DNA of 64,000 nt from NCBI RefSeq assembly GCF_001499995.1, contig NZ_LQIU01000014.1:22449-86448 (forward strand), in the 5' to 3' direction. The notes beneath the pieces were generated by a model. It did no database searches and was not told the origin of the DNA. It worked only from the letters and a program-made list of their open reading frames with translations. Shown here in pieces: positions 52,510 through 61,605 of this stretch. The first letter of the stretch is position 1; the number at the start of each line of letters is the position of its first letter. The DNA comes from Mycobacterium sp. IS-1496 (GTDB lineage Bacteria; Actinomycetota; Actinomycetes; Mycobacteriales; Mycobacteriaceae). Position numbers and translations under genes: made by a program.

Positions 52510-53181
52510 TCAGCCCGTGACGCTGGGCAGCCCTGCCCGCAGCGCGATGTCCTGCTTGATGCCAATGTCGGTGACGACGTCGGGCGGGGTGGGATCTCCA
52601 GGCGCGCTCTGGAATTCCAACCGTGCCACCGCGGGACCCTCGGTGAAGAGCAGGGTGGTGACGTCCTTGGCGCCGTCGGGCGAGGTGCCTGCCACCACGG
52701 TGCCGCCGGTGCCGACCGGCGCAGGCGCCGGCTCCCCGCCGGTGACGGTGGCCCCGATGGACTGCAGGCTCGCGTCAAGCGCGGCCCGCGCGGCGGCCTC
52801 GTCGGGCAGGACGGTGATCGTCACGCCGATCGCCCGCGTGTCGGACTCGTTGACGAACAGGGCCGAGACGCCCTTGCCGCCGCGGCGGTTGGGGACGGTC
52901 GACCGGGTGACGAAGGTGTCGAACTCACTGTTGATGTCGGTCGGCTCGATGAGCAGGCGGGAGTAGTCGACGACGGCCGAGCTGTTCTCCTTCGGCGCCG
53001 AGGTCGGCGCGGTCGACTCACTCGATGCGGAGGTGGGCAGATCCGGCGCCGACGGGGCCGGGGGCGAATCGGTGGGTGTGCAGCCGCTGAGTCCGATGGC
53101 GAGCACCGCCGCGCCGATGGTCGTTCCGACGAATACCGACCTGCTCGCGAAGACCGACGAGTTGGTGAACATGCTGCGCAT
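52510..53181 (-). CDS. Lipoprotein of unknown function
   Basis: A 223-residue protein with a lipoprotein signal (VGTTIGAAVLAIGLSGC) and a Ser/Pro/Thr-rich linker after the lipidated Cys. The mature domain (VDYSRLLIEPTDINSEF onward, with RSTVPNRRGGKGVSALFVN) resembles mycobacterial lipoproteins of unknown role related to LpqN/sensor-like domains. ATG 53181 is only 45 bases from the divergent TetR start, whose product may control it. Confidence 0.75.
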   Translation of the reverse strand: MRSMFTNSSVFASRSVFVGTTIGAAVLAIGLSGCTPTDSPPAPSAPDLPTSASSESTAPTSAPKENSSAVVDYSRLLIEPTDINSEFDTFVTRSTVPNRRGGKGVSALFVNESDTRAIGVTITVLPDEAAARAALDASLQSIGATVTGGEPAPAPVGTGGTVVAGTSPDGAKDVTTLLFTEGPAVARLEFQSAPGDPTPPDVVTDIGIKQDIALRAGLPSVTG

Positions 53182-53226
53182 GGATATCTGCCGAAGCCCC
53201 AATCGATTTCGAAACCTGAGAATATA

Positions 53227-53880
53227 GTGAACAGAGTGTCCACAAAAGACGGTACACGGGTGCCGACGGAGCTCGCAAACATCGCAGCGGAGCCCCCACG
53301 CCGGGGGCGCCCGCGCAATGTCGAACTGCGCGCCGCGGTGTTGCGGGCCGCCACGGATCTCGCCCTTGCCGGCGGGACCGGAGCCGTCAGCATCGACGCG
53401 ATCGCCAAGCGCGCGGCCGTGAGCCGCACCACCATCTACAAGTGGTGGCCGTCGGCCGCGGCGATCGTGCTCGACGGTCTGCTGGCGTCGATGCGGGGGT
53501 CCATCGTCCCGCCGACCGGCAGCGGCACCAGGGGTGCGCTCGACCATCAGGTGCGCGCACTCAACGGCATCCTCGCCGACGCGACCACCGGCCCGCTCTT
53601 TCGTCGGGTCATCGCGGCGGCAGGGTCGAACGGCGAGGTCGCCACCGCGCTGCTCGACCAGTGGCTGCTGCCGCGCCGCGCCGCGGTGACCGCCGTCCTG
53701 CTCGACGGCGTCGCCGCGGGCGAACTGCGGCCCGACCTCGACGTCGACGTCACCGTCGACGCGTTGTTCTCCCCGGCCTACTACCGCCTGGTGTTCGGTA
53801 TGCCGCCGCTCGACGAGGACGCGCTGACCCACCTGCTGGACACGGTCTGGCGTGGATGCGCGCGCCCCGACCCCGACTGA
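53227..53880 (+). CDS. TetR-family transcriptional regulator
   Basis: A 217-residue regulator with a typical N-terminal domain: RRGRPRNVELRAAVLRAATDLAL, IDAIAKRAAVSRTTIYKWWPSAAAI. The C-terminal domain has the TetR_C_11-like pattern (LLDQWLLPRRAAV, AYYRLVFG). GTG 53227 is preceded by GAATATAGT, a likely -10 hexamer, so the mRNA leader is very short. It is divergent from the lipoprotein gene and convergent with the permease. Confidence 0.86.
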   Translation: MNRVSTKDGTRVPTELANIAAEPPRRGRPRNVELRAAVLRAATDLALAGGTGAVSIDAIAKRAAVSRTTIYKWWPSAAAIVLDGLLASMRGSIVPPTGSGTRGALDHQVRALNGILADATTGPLFRRVIAAAGSNGEVATALLDQWLLPRRAAVTAVLLDGVAAGELRPDLDVDVTVDALFSPAYYRLVFGMPPLDEDALTHLLDTVWRGCARPDPD

Positions 53881-53881
53881 G

Positions 53882-55291
53882 TCAGCGCCGTCGCGGCGCG
53901 AGGACGGCGCCGAGCAGCAGACCGGCGAACGGGATCGCCGCCAGCACCGCGCTCAACGTCGCGCTGCCACCGGTCACCAGGGTGAAGTTGCTGAGCACCA
54001 ACCACATGCTGGCCACCAGCCCGGCGCAGGCGAGGGCCGGTGCGATGCGGGTCTGCCACAGCCTGCCACCCGCGTCGTCGCGGTGCCTGGCGAAGTAGAC
54101 GAGCACGGCCACGGAGGTGGTGAGCATCAACAGCACCATCCCGACGGTGGCGACCCCGGCCATCGAGCCGAAGACGCCGACGAGCGGATCGACGCCCAGT
54201 GCCGCGAGCACGCCGACGATCACCGCGGCGGTGATCGTCTGCACGATGGACGAGAACGCCGGTGACCGGTGGCGGGCGTGCACACCGGCGAGGCGCCGCG
54301 GCATCAGGCCCTTGCCGGCGAGTGCGAACTGGTATCGGGAGATGACGTTGTGGAAGGACAGCACGCAGGCGAACAGGCTCGTCAGCAGCAGCACGTTGAC
54401 GATGTCGCGGCCGATGCGCCCGAGCTTGTCGTCGGTGGTGTCGAGCAGCATGTTGCCCTCACCGTCGAGCGTGCGCTGTGCCACCTCGGTGACCTGGTCC
54501 GGTCCGATCGCCACGACGAACGCCCAGCAGGTCAGCGCGTAGAACCCGCCGATGATGAGCACCGCGGCGTACGTCGCGCGCGGGATGGTGCGCTCCGGAT
54601 CGCGGGCCTCGTCGCGGAACACCGCGGTGGCCTCGAAGCCGATGAACCCGGTCAGCGCGAACAGCACCGCGATCCCGATCGCGCCGTTGGTGAAGGTGTT
54701 TGGGGCGAACGAGGCGACGGTCAGGCCGGCCGGGCCGGGATCGGCGACGATGACCAGATCGAGCACCACGACGATGCCGATCTCGCACGCCAGCGCGACG
54801 CCGAGGACCTTCGCGCTCAGGTCGATGTGCCGGTACCCCAGCACCGCGACGATGGCCAGCGTGGCGAAGGCGTAGACCGGCCACGGGATCTCGGGCCCGC
54901 CGTAGAACCGGACGGTGTCGCCGATCGCCCAGCCGATGTAGCCGTAGATACCCACCTGGATGGCGGTGTAGGCGATCAGCGCGACCGCCGCGATGCCGGT
55001 GCCCGGCCGTCGCCCGAGGCCGAGCGTGACGTAGGAGAAGAACGCGCCCGCCTCCGGGACGAACGGCGTCATCGCCACGAAGCCGACGCTGAACATGAGC
55101 AGCACCAGCGCGGCGATGACGAATCCGACCGGGGCGCCCGCGCCGTTGCCCAGCCCGATCGCCAGCGGCATGTTGCCGCCGATCACGGTCAGCGGCGCGG
55201 CGGCCGCGACGACCATGAACACGACCGCGACCGGGCCGAGCCGTCCTCTGAGCCGTTCATGCTCGGCGGTGGGTGTGACGTCGGTGCTCAT
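53882..55291 (-). CDS. APC-family amino-acid permease
   Basis: A 469-residue, 12-helix amino acid-polyamine-organocation transporter: VFMVVAAAAPLTVIGGNMPLAIGLGNGAG at helix 1, FALTGFIGFEATAVFRDEARDPERTIPRAT with the conserved APC loop, and FHNVISRYQFALAGKGLMPR. Its ATG overlaps the stop of the P1 peptidase (ATGA), so hydrolysis of small peptides or amides and uptake are probably linked. Confidence 0.87.
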   Translation of the reverse strand: MSTDVTPTAEHERLRGRLGPVAVVFMVVAAAAPLTVIGGNMPLAIGLGNGAGAPVGFVIAALVLLMFSVGFVAMTPFVPEAGAFFSYVTLGLGRRPGTGIAAVALIAYTAIQVGIYGYIGWAIGDTVRFYGGPEIPWPVYAFATLAIVAVLGYRHIDLSAKVLGVALACEIGIVVVLDLVIVADPGPAGLTVASFAPNTFTNGAIGIAVLFALTGFIGFEATAVFRDEARDPERTIPRATYAAVLIIGGFYALTCWAFVVAIGPDQVTEVAQRTLDGEGNMLLDTTDDKLGRIGRDIVNVLLLTSLFACVLSFHNVISRYQFALAGKGLMPRRLAGVHARHRSPAFSSIVQTITAAVIVGVLAALGVDPLVGVFGSMAGVATVGMVLLMLTTSVAVLVYFARHRDDAGGRLWQTRIAPALACAGLVASMWLVLSNFTLVTGGSATLSAVLAAIPFAGLLLGAVLAPRRR

Positions 55292-56391
55292 CGGACCTCC
55301 CGGGTGTGGCTCAGCGCCTGGCGGAACAGGGTGTGGTCGAGGGCGTGCGCGGTGCGTCCGGCGCGCCCGGTGACGGTGGTGGCGGCGACGACGGCGTTCA
55401 CGATCGCCTCTTCGGTGGCCTCGACGGTGAGGTCGAACAGCCGCGTCATCAGCTGGGGTGCGACCATCCGCAGGTCGATCTCGGGACGGTCGGTGGCGGT
55501 GTCCTCGTCCCAGGAATACGGCGGGATCCCGCGGTTACCGGTCGAGAAGGCCAGCATCAGGTCGCCGCTGTACTGTTCGCCGGTGCCGCCGACGCGGGCC
55601 ACGCCGAGCGCGGCGCGCTGCGCGAGCCGGGTGCACTGGTGCGGCAGCAGCGGCGCGTCGGTCGCGACGATCACGATGATCGAACCCGAGCCCCGTTCGT
55701 ACGGCGCGGGCACGTCGGGAAGCGGGACGGCGTCGGGGCCGATGAGCTCGCCGACCGGTACGCCGTTGACCCGGAACCGCTCACGGCGGCCGTGGTTGGC
55801 CTGGACCAGCACCCCGACGGTGTAGCGGCCCGCGGCGGTGTCGGTGACGCGCGAGGACGTGCCGATGCCGCCCTTGAACTCGTGACAGATCATGCCCGTG
55901 CCGCCGCCGACGTTGCCCTCGGCGACCGGGCCGCTCTGGGCCGCGGCCAGCGCGGAGTGGACGTGCTCGGCGCGCACGTGGTGGCCGTTGATGTCGTTGA
56001 GGACGCCGTCGTAGGTCTCGCCCACCACGGGCAGCGACCAGTAGAGGCCGTCGCCGCGGGCGCGGACCTGCTCGTCGACCAGCGCGTCGCGGACCACACC
56101 GACGCTGTGGGTGTTGGTCAGCCCGATCGCCGAGGTCAGTTCGCCCGATTCGCGGATCCACTCCAGGCCGGTCATCTCACCGCTGCCGTTGAGCCGGTGC
56201 GCACCGGCGAAGACCGGCTCGCTCCAGATGTCGTCATGCGGGACCACCACCGTCACGCCGGTGTGCACCGCCGGTGGGCCGTCCTGCCGGAGCGTGGTGT
56301 GCCCGACCCGGACGCCGGCCACGTCGGTGATGGCGTTGTGCGGACCGGTGGGGTGTTCACCGATCACGACGCCGAGGTCGCGCGTGCGCAT
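55288..56391 (-). CDS. P1-family (DmpA-type) N-terminal nucleophile aminopeptidase
   Basis: A 367-residue protein: ITDVAGVRVGHTTL at the N-terminus, GNVGGGTGMICHEFKGGIGT, and RGSGSIIVIVATDAPLLPHQ, in which the Gly-Ser bond is the autocleavage site of DmpA and Ser the nucleophile. Such enzymes release D- or L-amino acids from amides or beta-peptides. ATG 56391 has GGAGG eight bases upstream. First gene of a peptidase-permease operon divergent from a TetR gene. Confidence 0.85.
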   Translation of the reverse strand: MRTRDLGVVIGEHPTGPHNAITDVAGVRVGHTTLRQDGPPAVHTGVTVVVPHDDIWSEPVFAGAHRLNGSGEMTGLEWIRESGELTSAIGLTNTHSVGVVRDALVDEQVRARGDGLYWSLPVVGETYDGVLNDINGHHVRAEHVHSALAAAQSGPVAEGNVGGGTGMICHEFKGGIGTSSRVTDTAAGRYTVGVLVQANHGRRERFRVNGVPVGELIGPDAVPLPDVPAPYERGSGSIIVIVATDAPLLPHQCTRLAQRAALGVARVGGTGEQYSGDLMLAFSTGNRGIPPYSWDEDTATDRPEIDLRMVAPQLMTRLFDLTVEATEEAIVNAVVAATTVTGRAGRTAHALDHTLFRQALSHTREVR

Positions 56392-56420
56392 GGGGCCTCC
56401 GCGGAGTGGGCATGGAGTTC

Positions 56421-56437
56421 TTTTCCTTGATGGAAAA
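56421..56437. promoter_or_regulatory. AT-rich operator TTTTCC-N5-GGAAAA
   Basis: TTTTCC (56421-56426) and GGAAAA (56432-56437) form a perfect inverted repeat with a five-base centre, 30 bases before the peptidase start and in the gap with the divergent TetR gene. Such AT-rich sequence is otherwise rare here. Likely the site of that TetR protein. Confidence 0.65.
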
Positions 56438-56524
56438 TAATGGGGCCGCGACGCCCGATGCGCAAGAGGAACGGGGATCCGGGTGACAATCGGGCGGTCG
56501 CCATCGCGGAAGGAGCCCCAGACG

Positions 56525-57136
56525 GTGCCACGGCCCAACAGGCAGGCGGAACGGCGGGAGGAGATCCTCGACGCCGCGATCGCGCTGATCGAGCGGCACG
56601 ACCTCGCGACGTTGCGGATCGCGGACGTGGCCGCCGAACTCGGACTGACCGCCAATGCGGTCCGGTACTACTTCAAGGAGATGGACCAGCTGCTCGCCGA
56701 GCTGGCCCTGCGGTCCGACGCCCGGTTCTACGACGACCGCCTCGCGGTGGTCGAACGGACGCCGGACGCGGCCGAGCAGTTGGCCCGGACCATCGCCGCC
56801 GGCTTGCCGACCGGTCCCGAAGACGCAGAATGGCGGTCGATCTGGCGGGCCGTGCTGGCCGCCGGGTTCGAACTCGACCAACGCCGCGACGTGCAGGAGA
56901 TCTACCACCGGCAGGTCGGTCTGTACGCCCGCATCCTCACCGACGGTGAGCGCGACGGGGTGTTCCGTCTCGGCTCGCCGGCCCAGGACGTCGCGATGAC
57001 GTTGATGGCGATGGAGGACTACCTCGGCTACCGCATCGTCGCCCGCGATCCGAAGATGAGCCGGGAGACGGCGCTGCGGTTGATGCGTCAGTACGCCGAA
57101 CTCGCCACCGGGGCACGCCTGCCCGAGACCGTCTGA
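56525..57136 (+). CDS. TetR-family transcriptional regulator
   Basis: A 203-residue regulator: RREEILDAAIALIERHDLATLRIADVA, LGLTANAVRYYFKEMDQLLAEL as DNA-binding helices, then a helical effector domain. GTG 56525 is chosen because GGAAGGAG lies nine bases upstream; an in-frame ATG at 56483 has none. It most likely represses the divergent peptidase-permease operon through the palindrome between them. Confidence 0.87.
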   Translation: MPRPNRQAERREEILDAAIALIERHDLATLRIADVAAELGLTANAVRYYFKEMDQLLAELALRSDARFYDDRLAVVERTPDAAEQLARTIAAGLPTGPEDAEWRSIWRAVLAAGFELDQRRDVQEIYHRQVGLYARILTDGERDGVFRLGSPAQDVAMTLMAMEDYLGYRIVARDPKMSRETALRLMRQYAELATGARLPETV

Positions 57137-57190
57137 CGCCGTCTGTCCGAAGCCGCCGCGGCCCGGCCGGCGCGCGCCTACAGTCGACCC

Positions 57191-57445
57191 ATGACGCATC
57201 CCGTGCGACGGCTGCTCGTCGCGGCGCTCTCGGTGGCCGCGTTCACCGCGGCGCCGGTCGCCGTCACGACCCTCGTCTCACCCGCCGTCGGCTCCGCCTG
57301 CCTGCCGGGCGAGACGGGCGTCACCAACGGGTGTGCGCCGTTCTGCCTCCCCGGGCGCGCGCTCGACACCAACACCGGACTGTGCCTGCCCGTGCCGCCG
57401 CCTCCGCCGCCACCGCCCCCGGCACCGATGGCCGGCACCGTCTGA
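57191..57445 (+). CDS. Small secreted Cys/Pro-rich protein
   Basis: An 84-residue protein with a signal peptide (RRLLVAALSVAAFTAAPVAVT), four cysteines in a short mature part (SACLPGE, GCAPFCLPG, GLCLPV) and a run of nine prolines near the end. Probably a wall-associated peptide. Not recognised. Confidence 0.65.
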   Translation: MTHPVRRLLVAALSVAAFTAAPVAVTTLVSPAVGSACLPGETGVTNGCAPFCLPGRALDTNTGLCLPVPPPPPPPPPAPMAGTV

Positions 57446-57493
57446 CCGGACTTCACGCCCCTGGTGCACCGCGCCCGGACCGGCTGGGCGACC

Positions 57494-58420
57494 ATGAGGG
57501 GCGTGTATGACGAGGTGTCCTTCGACTCCCACGACCCCGACGAGATCGGAACACGCATCGATCCGGTGCTCGCGCGCAGCTGGCTGCTGGTCAACGGCGC
57601 ACATGGCGACCGGTTCGACGCCGCGGCCCGCTCCCGCGCCGACATCGTCGTGCTCGACATCGAAGACGCCGTGGCGCCCAAGGACAAGGTGACCGCCCGC
57701 GACAACGTCGTGCGCTGGCTGGGCGCGGGAAACGCGGACTGGGTCCGGGTCAACGGGTTCGGCACGCCGTGGTGGGCCGACGACCTCGACGCGCTGGCGG
57801 GCAGCTCCGTCGGCGGGGTGATGCTGGCGATGGCCGAATCGGTCGATCATGTGACCGAAACCGCCAAACGTCTGCCCGGCGTGCCGATCGTCGCGCTGGT
57901 GGAGACCGCCCGCGGGCTGGAGCGCATCACCGAGATCGCCGCGGCGAAGGGCACCTTCAGGCTGGCGTTCGGCATCGGGGACTTCCGCCGCGACACCGGG
58001 TTCGGCGACAATCCGGCCACCCTGGCCTACGCCCGCTCCCGGTTCACCATCGCGGCCAAGGCCGCCCACCTGCCCAGCGCGATAGACGGGCCGACGATCG
58101 GCTCGAGCGCGCTGCGGCTCATCGAGGCGACGGCGGTGTCCGCGGAGTTCGGGATGACCGGCAAGATCTGCCTGAGCCCCGAACAGTGCTCCGTGGTCAA
58201 CGAGGGGCTCTCGCCCTCCCACGACGAGATCGCGTGGGCGAAGGAGTTCTTCGCGGAGTTCGAACGGGACGGCGGAGAGATCCGCAACGGGTCCGACCTT
58301 CCGCGGATCGCGCGGGCTAACAAGATCCTCGACCTGGCCCGCGCCTACGGCATCGAGGCCACCGAGTTCGAGGACGAGCCCGTGCACATGCCCGCGCCGT
58401 CGGACACCTACCACTACTGA
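57494..58420 (+). CDS. HpcH/HpaI aldolase family, CitE-like CoA-ester lyase
   Basis: A 308-residue TIM-barrel protein: WLLVNGAHGDRFDAAARSRADIVVLDIEDAVAP holds the substrate Arg and metal Glu/Asp; IVALVETARGLERITEIA and FGIGDFRRDTG carry further metal and substrate residues. Stand-alone CitE-like proteins act as malyl- or beta-hydroxyacyl-CoA lyases, or thioesterases. ATG 57494 is chosen; GTG 57464 and GTG 57503 are possible. Confidence 0.82.
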   Translation: MRGVYDEVSFDSHDPDEIGTRIDPVLARSWLLVNGAHGDRFDAAARSRADIVVLDIEDAVAPKDKVTARDNVVRWLGAGNADWVRVNGFGTPWWADDLDALAGSSVGGVMLAMAESVDHVTETAKRLPGVPIVALVETARGLERITEIAAAKGTFRLAFGIGDFRRDTGFGDNPATLAYARSRFTIAAKAAHLPSAIDGPTIGSSALRLIEATAVSAEFGMTGKICLSPEQCSVVNEGLSPSHDEIAWAKEFFAEFERDGGEIRNGSDLPRIARANKILDLARAYGIEATEFEDEPVHMPAPSDTYHY

Positions 58421-58490
58421 CTTCCCGCCGCTGAGCAAAAGGGTCGAAGATTACGTTTAGATCACGGCCGGTGGTGGTACAGCCGCCGAC

Positions 58491-59009
58491 ATGCTGGTCG
58501 AACGCATGAAAGTCACGCCGGTCCTCGTTGCCGGCGCCTCCGCACTCGCCATCGCCGCTGTGCCGGCGATCTTCGCTGTCGCTGCCCCGATGAGCAGCAC
58601 CACCGTCACCTACTCGGCCGGCGGTCCGCCCGGCTGCGTCGATCCCTACGGCACCGGCTGCGGCGCCGTACCGCCACCGCCGCCGCCGGCGCCCGGCGTC
58701 TTCGTCCCGCCGCCACCCGGCGTCCCGGGTGTTCCGGGTGGTGTGGCCGGTCCGCAGGGCGCCGCGGGCGCCATCCCCGGTGGTCCGGGTGGTGTGGCCG
58801 GTCCGCAGGGCGCTGCCGGCGCCATCCCCGGTGGTCCCGGTGGTGTGGCCGGTCCGCAAGGGGCCGCGGGCGCGATTCCGGGTGGGCCCGCCGGTGCGGC
58901 CGGTCCTGCCGGTGCGACGGGCGCGATCCCCGGTGGTCCCGCGGGTACAGCGGGTCCGGGCGGCGCGACCGGGTGCATCCCGGGCGTCGGCTGCGCCAGC
59001 ACGCCGTAG
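58491..59009 (+). CDS. Secreted collagen-like Gly-rich repeat protein
   Basis: A 172-residue protein. The signal peptide (VLVAGASALAIAAVPAIFAVAA) is followed by a polyproline stretch (AVPPPPPPAPGVFVPPPPG) and then five 17-residue Gly-X-Y-like repeats, GGVAGPQGAAGAIPGGP and variants. A Cys pair at each end (GCVDPYGTGCG; GCIPGVGC) could close loops. The repeats resemble collagen or Gly-rich adhesins. ATG 58491; ATG 58506 is an alternative. Confidence 0.75.
   Translation: MLVERMKVTPVLVAGASALAIAAVPAIFAVAAPMSSTTVTYSAGGPPGCVDPYGTGCGAVPPPPPPAPGVFVPPPPGVPGVPGGVAGPQGAAGAIPGGPGGVAGPQGAAGAIPGGPGGVAGPQGAAGAIPGGPAGAAGPAGATGAIPGGPAGTAGPGGATGCIPGVGCASTP
58737..58991. repeat. Five tandem 51-bp repeats in the collagen-like gene
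   Basis: Each unit encodes 17 residues. The first three are almost identical at the DNA level, and the last two diverge (GCGGCC, ACAGCG). Such repeats vary in copy number between strains. Confidence 0.8.
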
Positions 59010-59012
59010 TTC

Positions 59013-60473
59013 TCAGGTCCCGCAGAAGGTGCGGTACCTCCCGAAAGCCTCGGGAGCCGGTTCCGCATAGCGCTGCAGACCGGGCCGTTCGACGAACGGC
59101 CCGGTCACCGCGTCCAGCAACCGGCCGAACGGCGTCAGGTCACCCGCGGTGGCCGCGGTCAGCGCTTCCTCGACGAGGTGGTTGCGCGGGATGTACACGG
59201 GGTTCACCCGGTCCATCGCGTCACCGTCGGGGTTCAAGGCCCGCCAGCCGGTGAGCCATGCGTCGAAGCCGGCGAGGTCGACGAACAGTCCCCGCGCGGG
59301 CTCGGTGTCACCGCGCGCGGCGCGACCGAGCGCCCGGAAGAACGACGTGTAGTCGATGTGGTTGTCCTGCAGCAGTGTCGGCAGCTCGTCGAGGAGCGGC
59401 GCGACCGCCGTCTCGTCGGCTCCGGCCACACCGAGCTTGTCCCGCATGCCGGCCGACAGCGCGTCTTCGTACTGCCGGGCGAAGGCGCCGAGCGCGGTCT
59501 CCGCCACCGTCACCGCCCGGTCGAGATCGTCGTCGAAGAACGGCAGCAGCGTCTCGGCGAAGCGGGCCAGGTTCCACGCCGCGATCGACGGCTGGTTGCC
59601 GTAGGCGTAGCGGCCCCACATGTCGATGGAGCTGAACACCGTCTCGGGGTCGTAGACGTCCATGAACGCGCACGGCCCGTAGTCGATCGTCTCGCCCGAG
59701 ATCGTCATGTTGTCGGTGTTCATCACCCCGTGCACGAAGCCCACGAGCATCCAGCGGGCGATCAACCGCGCCTGGGCCGAGACCACCGCCTCGAACAACG
59801 CCAGATAGGGGTTCTCCGCCGCCGCAGCCCGCGGGTGGTGCCGGGCGATGGCGTGTTCGGCGAGCCGGCGCACCAGGTCCGTGTTCCCGGTCGCGGCGGC
59901 GTACTGGAAACTGCCGACGCGCAGATGGCTGCTCGCGACCCGGCTCAGCACGGCGCCGTCGAGTACGGTCTCGCGCTGCACCGGACGTCCCGTCGCCACC
60001 ACGGCCAGTGAGCGGGTGGTCGGGATGCCGAGGGCATGCATGGCCTCGCTGACGATGAACTCGCGCAGCATCGGGCCGACGGCGGCCAACCCGTCACCGG
60101 CGCGGGCGAACGGGGTGTGCCCGGAGCCCTTGAGGTGCAGATCGCGCCTCAGGCCGTCGCCGTCGACGAGCTCACCGAGCAGCAGCGCCCGGCCGTCGCC
60201 CAGACGCGGGGCGAACCCGCCGAACTGGTGGCCGGAGTAGGCCTGGGCCACCGGAGTGGCGCCGCGGGGGACCGAGTTGCCGACCAGCAGTCGCACCCCG
60301 TCGGGGGTGCGCAACCAGTCGGCGTCGAGACCGAGGCCGGCCGCCAGCTGCTCGTTGAGGACGAGCAGCCGCGGATCCGGTGCCTCTTCGGCCTTCCAGC
60401 GGACCGCCATCTCCGGTAGTTCCCGCGCGAAGCGGTCGTCCAGGCTGAGGTTCGTCACAGGTGAAGCACTCAC
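59013..60473 (-). CDS. selO: SelO/YdiU-family pseudokinase AMPylase
   Basis: A 486-residue protein: [45 protein letters not shown] for ATP binding, and [25 protein letters not shown], which holds the metal-binding Asn and Asp. SelO transfers AMP to proteins and is linked with oxidative stress. The C-terminus ends FCGT with a TGA stop; the family's Sec form occurs in eukaryotes, and nothing suggests read-through here. Length is typical. ATG 60473. Confidence 0.9.
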   Translation of the reverse strand: MSASPVTNLSLDDRFARELPEMAVRWKAEEAPDPRLLVLNEQLAAGLGLDADWLRTPDGVRLLVGNSVPRGATPVAQAYSGHQFGGFAPRLGDGRALLLGELVDGDGLRRDLHLKGSGHTPFARAGDGLAAVGPMLREFIVSEAMHALGIPTTRSLAVVATGRPVQRETVLDGAVLSRVASSHLRVGSFQYAAATGNTDLVRRLAEHAIARHHPRAAAAENPYLALFEAVVSAQARLIARWMLVGFVHGVMNTDNMTISGETIDYGPCAFMDVYDPETVFSSIDMWGRYAYGNQPSIAAWNLARFAETLLPFFDDDLDRAVTVAETALGAFARQYEDALSAGMRDKLGVAGADETAVAPLLDELPTLLQDNHIDYTSFFRALGRAARGDTEPARGLFVDLAGFDAWLTGWRALNPDGDAMDRVNPVYIPRNHLVEEALTAATAGDLTPFGRLLDAVTGPFVERPGLQRYAEPAPEAFGRYRTFCGT

Positions 60474-60498
60474 CTCATCCAGACTACGGAGCGGCCGG

Positions 60499-61410
60499 TT
60501 ACGTCTTGTCCGGGTCGATCGCGTCCTTGAGCTTGCCCATCACACCTTTCTCGGTGCCGAACGACGGCGTGCGCGGCTCGCCCATCGCACCGTCGTAGGT
60601 GACGTAGAGCTTCGGATCCGGCGGCGGACCGGACTGGCGGTCACCGAGCGGCTGCGGATCGGCGAGGAACTTGCCGGTGTGGCGGCCGTCCGGCAGCGGA
60701 CCGTTGGCCCACCGCCCCTTGTCGGCGTCCGCCCCGTCGGACAGGTGCCACAGCGTGCTCGCGTGCTCCTCGAACTCCTCGTCGAACAGATCGTTCGGTG
60801 CCACGACGCCCTCCAACCCGTCGGCCTGCAACTCCTCGATCGCCGCCAGCCACATGTTCTGGTGGTAGGTGTCGCGGGCCAGGTTGAACTTGAGCATCGC
60901 CTTGACGCCCGGATCGTCGGTCATGTGCCACAGCCGCGCGGTCTGCACCCGGCCCTGCGCCTCGGCGGCCACGTTGGCGTGGAAGTCGGCGAGCAGATTC
61001 CCCGACGCCACAATGAATTTGCCGTTCCACGGCGAACCCTGGCTGTCCGACAGCGTCGGCGCACCACCGGAGATGATGGCTTGCTGCGGGTCCATTCCGC
61101 CCATCACGGCGGCCACCACCGGATCGCCGAGCGCGTTCTCGGTGGCGTCGGTGGCCGGAGCGCTCTCGAGCAGGCGCGCGATCATCGTCGCGATCATCTC
61201 GACGTGACCGATCTCCTCGGTGGCGATGTCCATGATCAGGTCTTTGTACTTACCCTTCATGCGACAGTTCCAGCCCTGCATGAGGTACTGCATGGTGACG
61301 GTCATCTCGCCGAAGGCCCCGCCGAGCAGTTCCTGGAGTTTGCGCGCGTAGACCGGGTCCGGCTTCTCGGGTTTGACGTCGAATTGCATGTAATCGGTAT
61401 GACGGAACAT
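60499..61410 (-). CDS. Manganese catalase
   Basis: A 303-residue dimanganese catalase: [39 protein letters not shown] (Glu-Glu-x-x-His ligands), [19 protein letters not shown], and [16 protein letters not shown]. Breaks down hydrogen peroxide in the cytosol. ATG 61410. A SigF-like promoter lies about 80 bases upstream, and a hemerythrin gene is divergent. Confidence 0.9.
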   Translation of the reverse strand: MFRHTDYMQFDVKPEKPDPVYARKLQELLGGAFGEMTVTMQYLMQGWNCRMKGKYKDLIMDIATEEIGHVEMIATMIARLLESAPATDATENALGDPVVAAVMGGMDPQQAIISGGAPTLSDSQGSPWNGKFIVASGNLLADFHANVAAEAQGRVQTARLWHMTDDPGVKAMLKFNLARDTYHQNMWLAAIEELQADGLEGVVAPNDLFDEEFEEHASTLWHLSDGADADKGRWANGPLPDGRHTGKFLADPQPLGDRQSGPPPDPKLYVTYDGAMGEPRTPSFGTEKGVMGKLKDAIDPDKT

Positions 61411-61491
61411 CAGTTCTCCAGCATGTGAGCGTTAGCGGCCGACCAATCGGCCACCCCGACCGCCGCACGTTCCTGTACGGCAGGGGAGGCG

Positions 61492-61516
61492 GTACCCGGG
61501 AGTGTGCGACGCAAAC
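61492..61516 (-). promoter_or_regulatory. SigF-like promoter of the Mn catalase gene
   Basis: On the minus strand GTTT, a 15-base spacer, then GGGTAC. This agrees with the mycobacterial SigF consensus GTTT-N15-17-GGGTA as remembered. It implies stationary-phase or stress expression. Confidence 0.65.
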
Positions 61517-61553
61517 GGCGCGCCGCCGTCCGAATTCGCCTTCCTAGGGCGGG

Positions 61554-61578
61554 GTTTGAAGCCGTCCAGGCGGGGCAC
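61554..61578 (+). promoter_or_regulatory. Weaker SigF-like promoter of the hemerythrin gene
   Basis: GTTT, 15 bases, GGGCAC, ending 27 bases before the ATG at 61606. The -10 differs from GGGTA in one base of the core, so the call is weaker than on the opposite strand. Confidence 0.4.
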
Positions 61579-61605
61579 AGCCTCGGCCACCGGAGAGGAA
61601 CACAC

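Noticed and set aside
59000..59015. UGA at the end of selO as a Sec codon
   Set aside because: The FCGT ending is the usual bacterial C-terminus as I remember it, and no GGUCU-type hairpin follows at the required distance.
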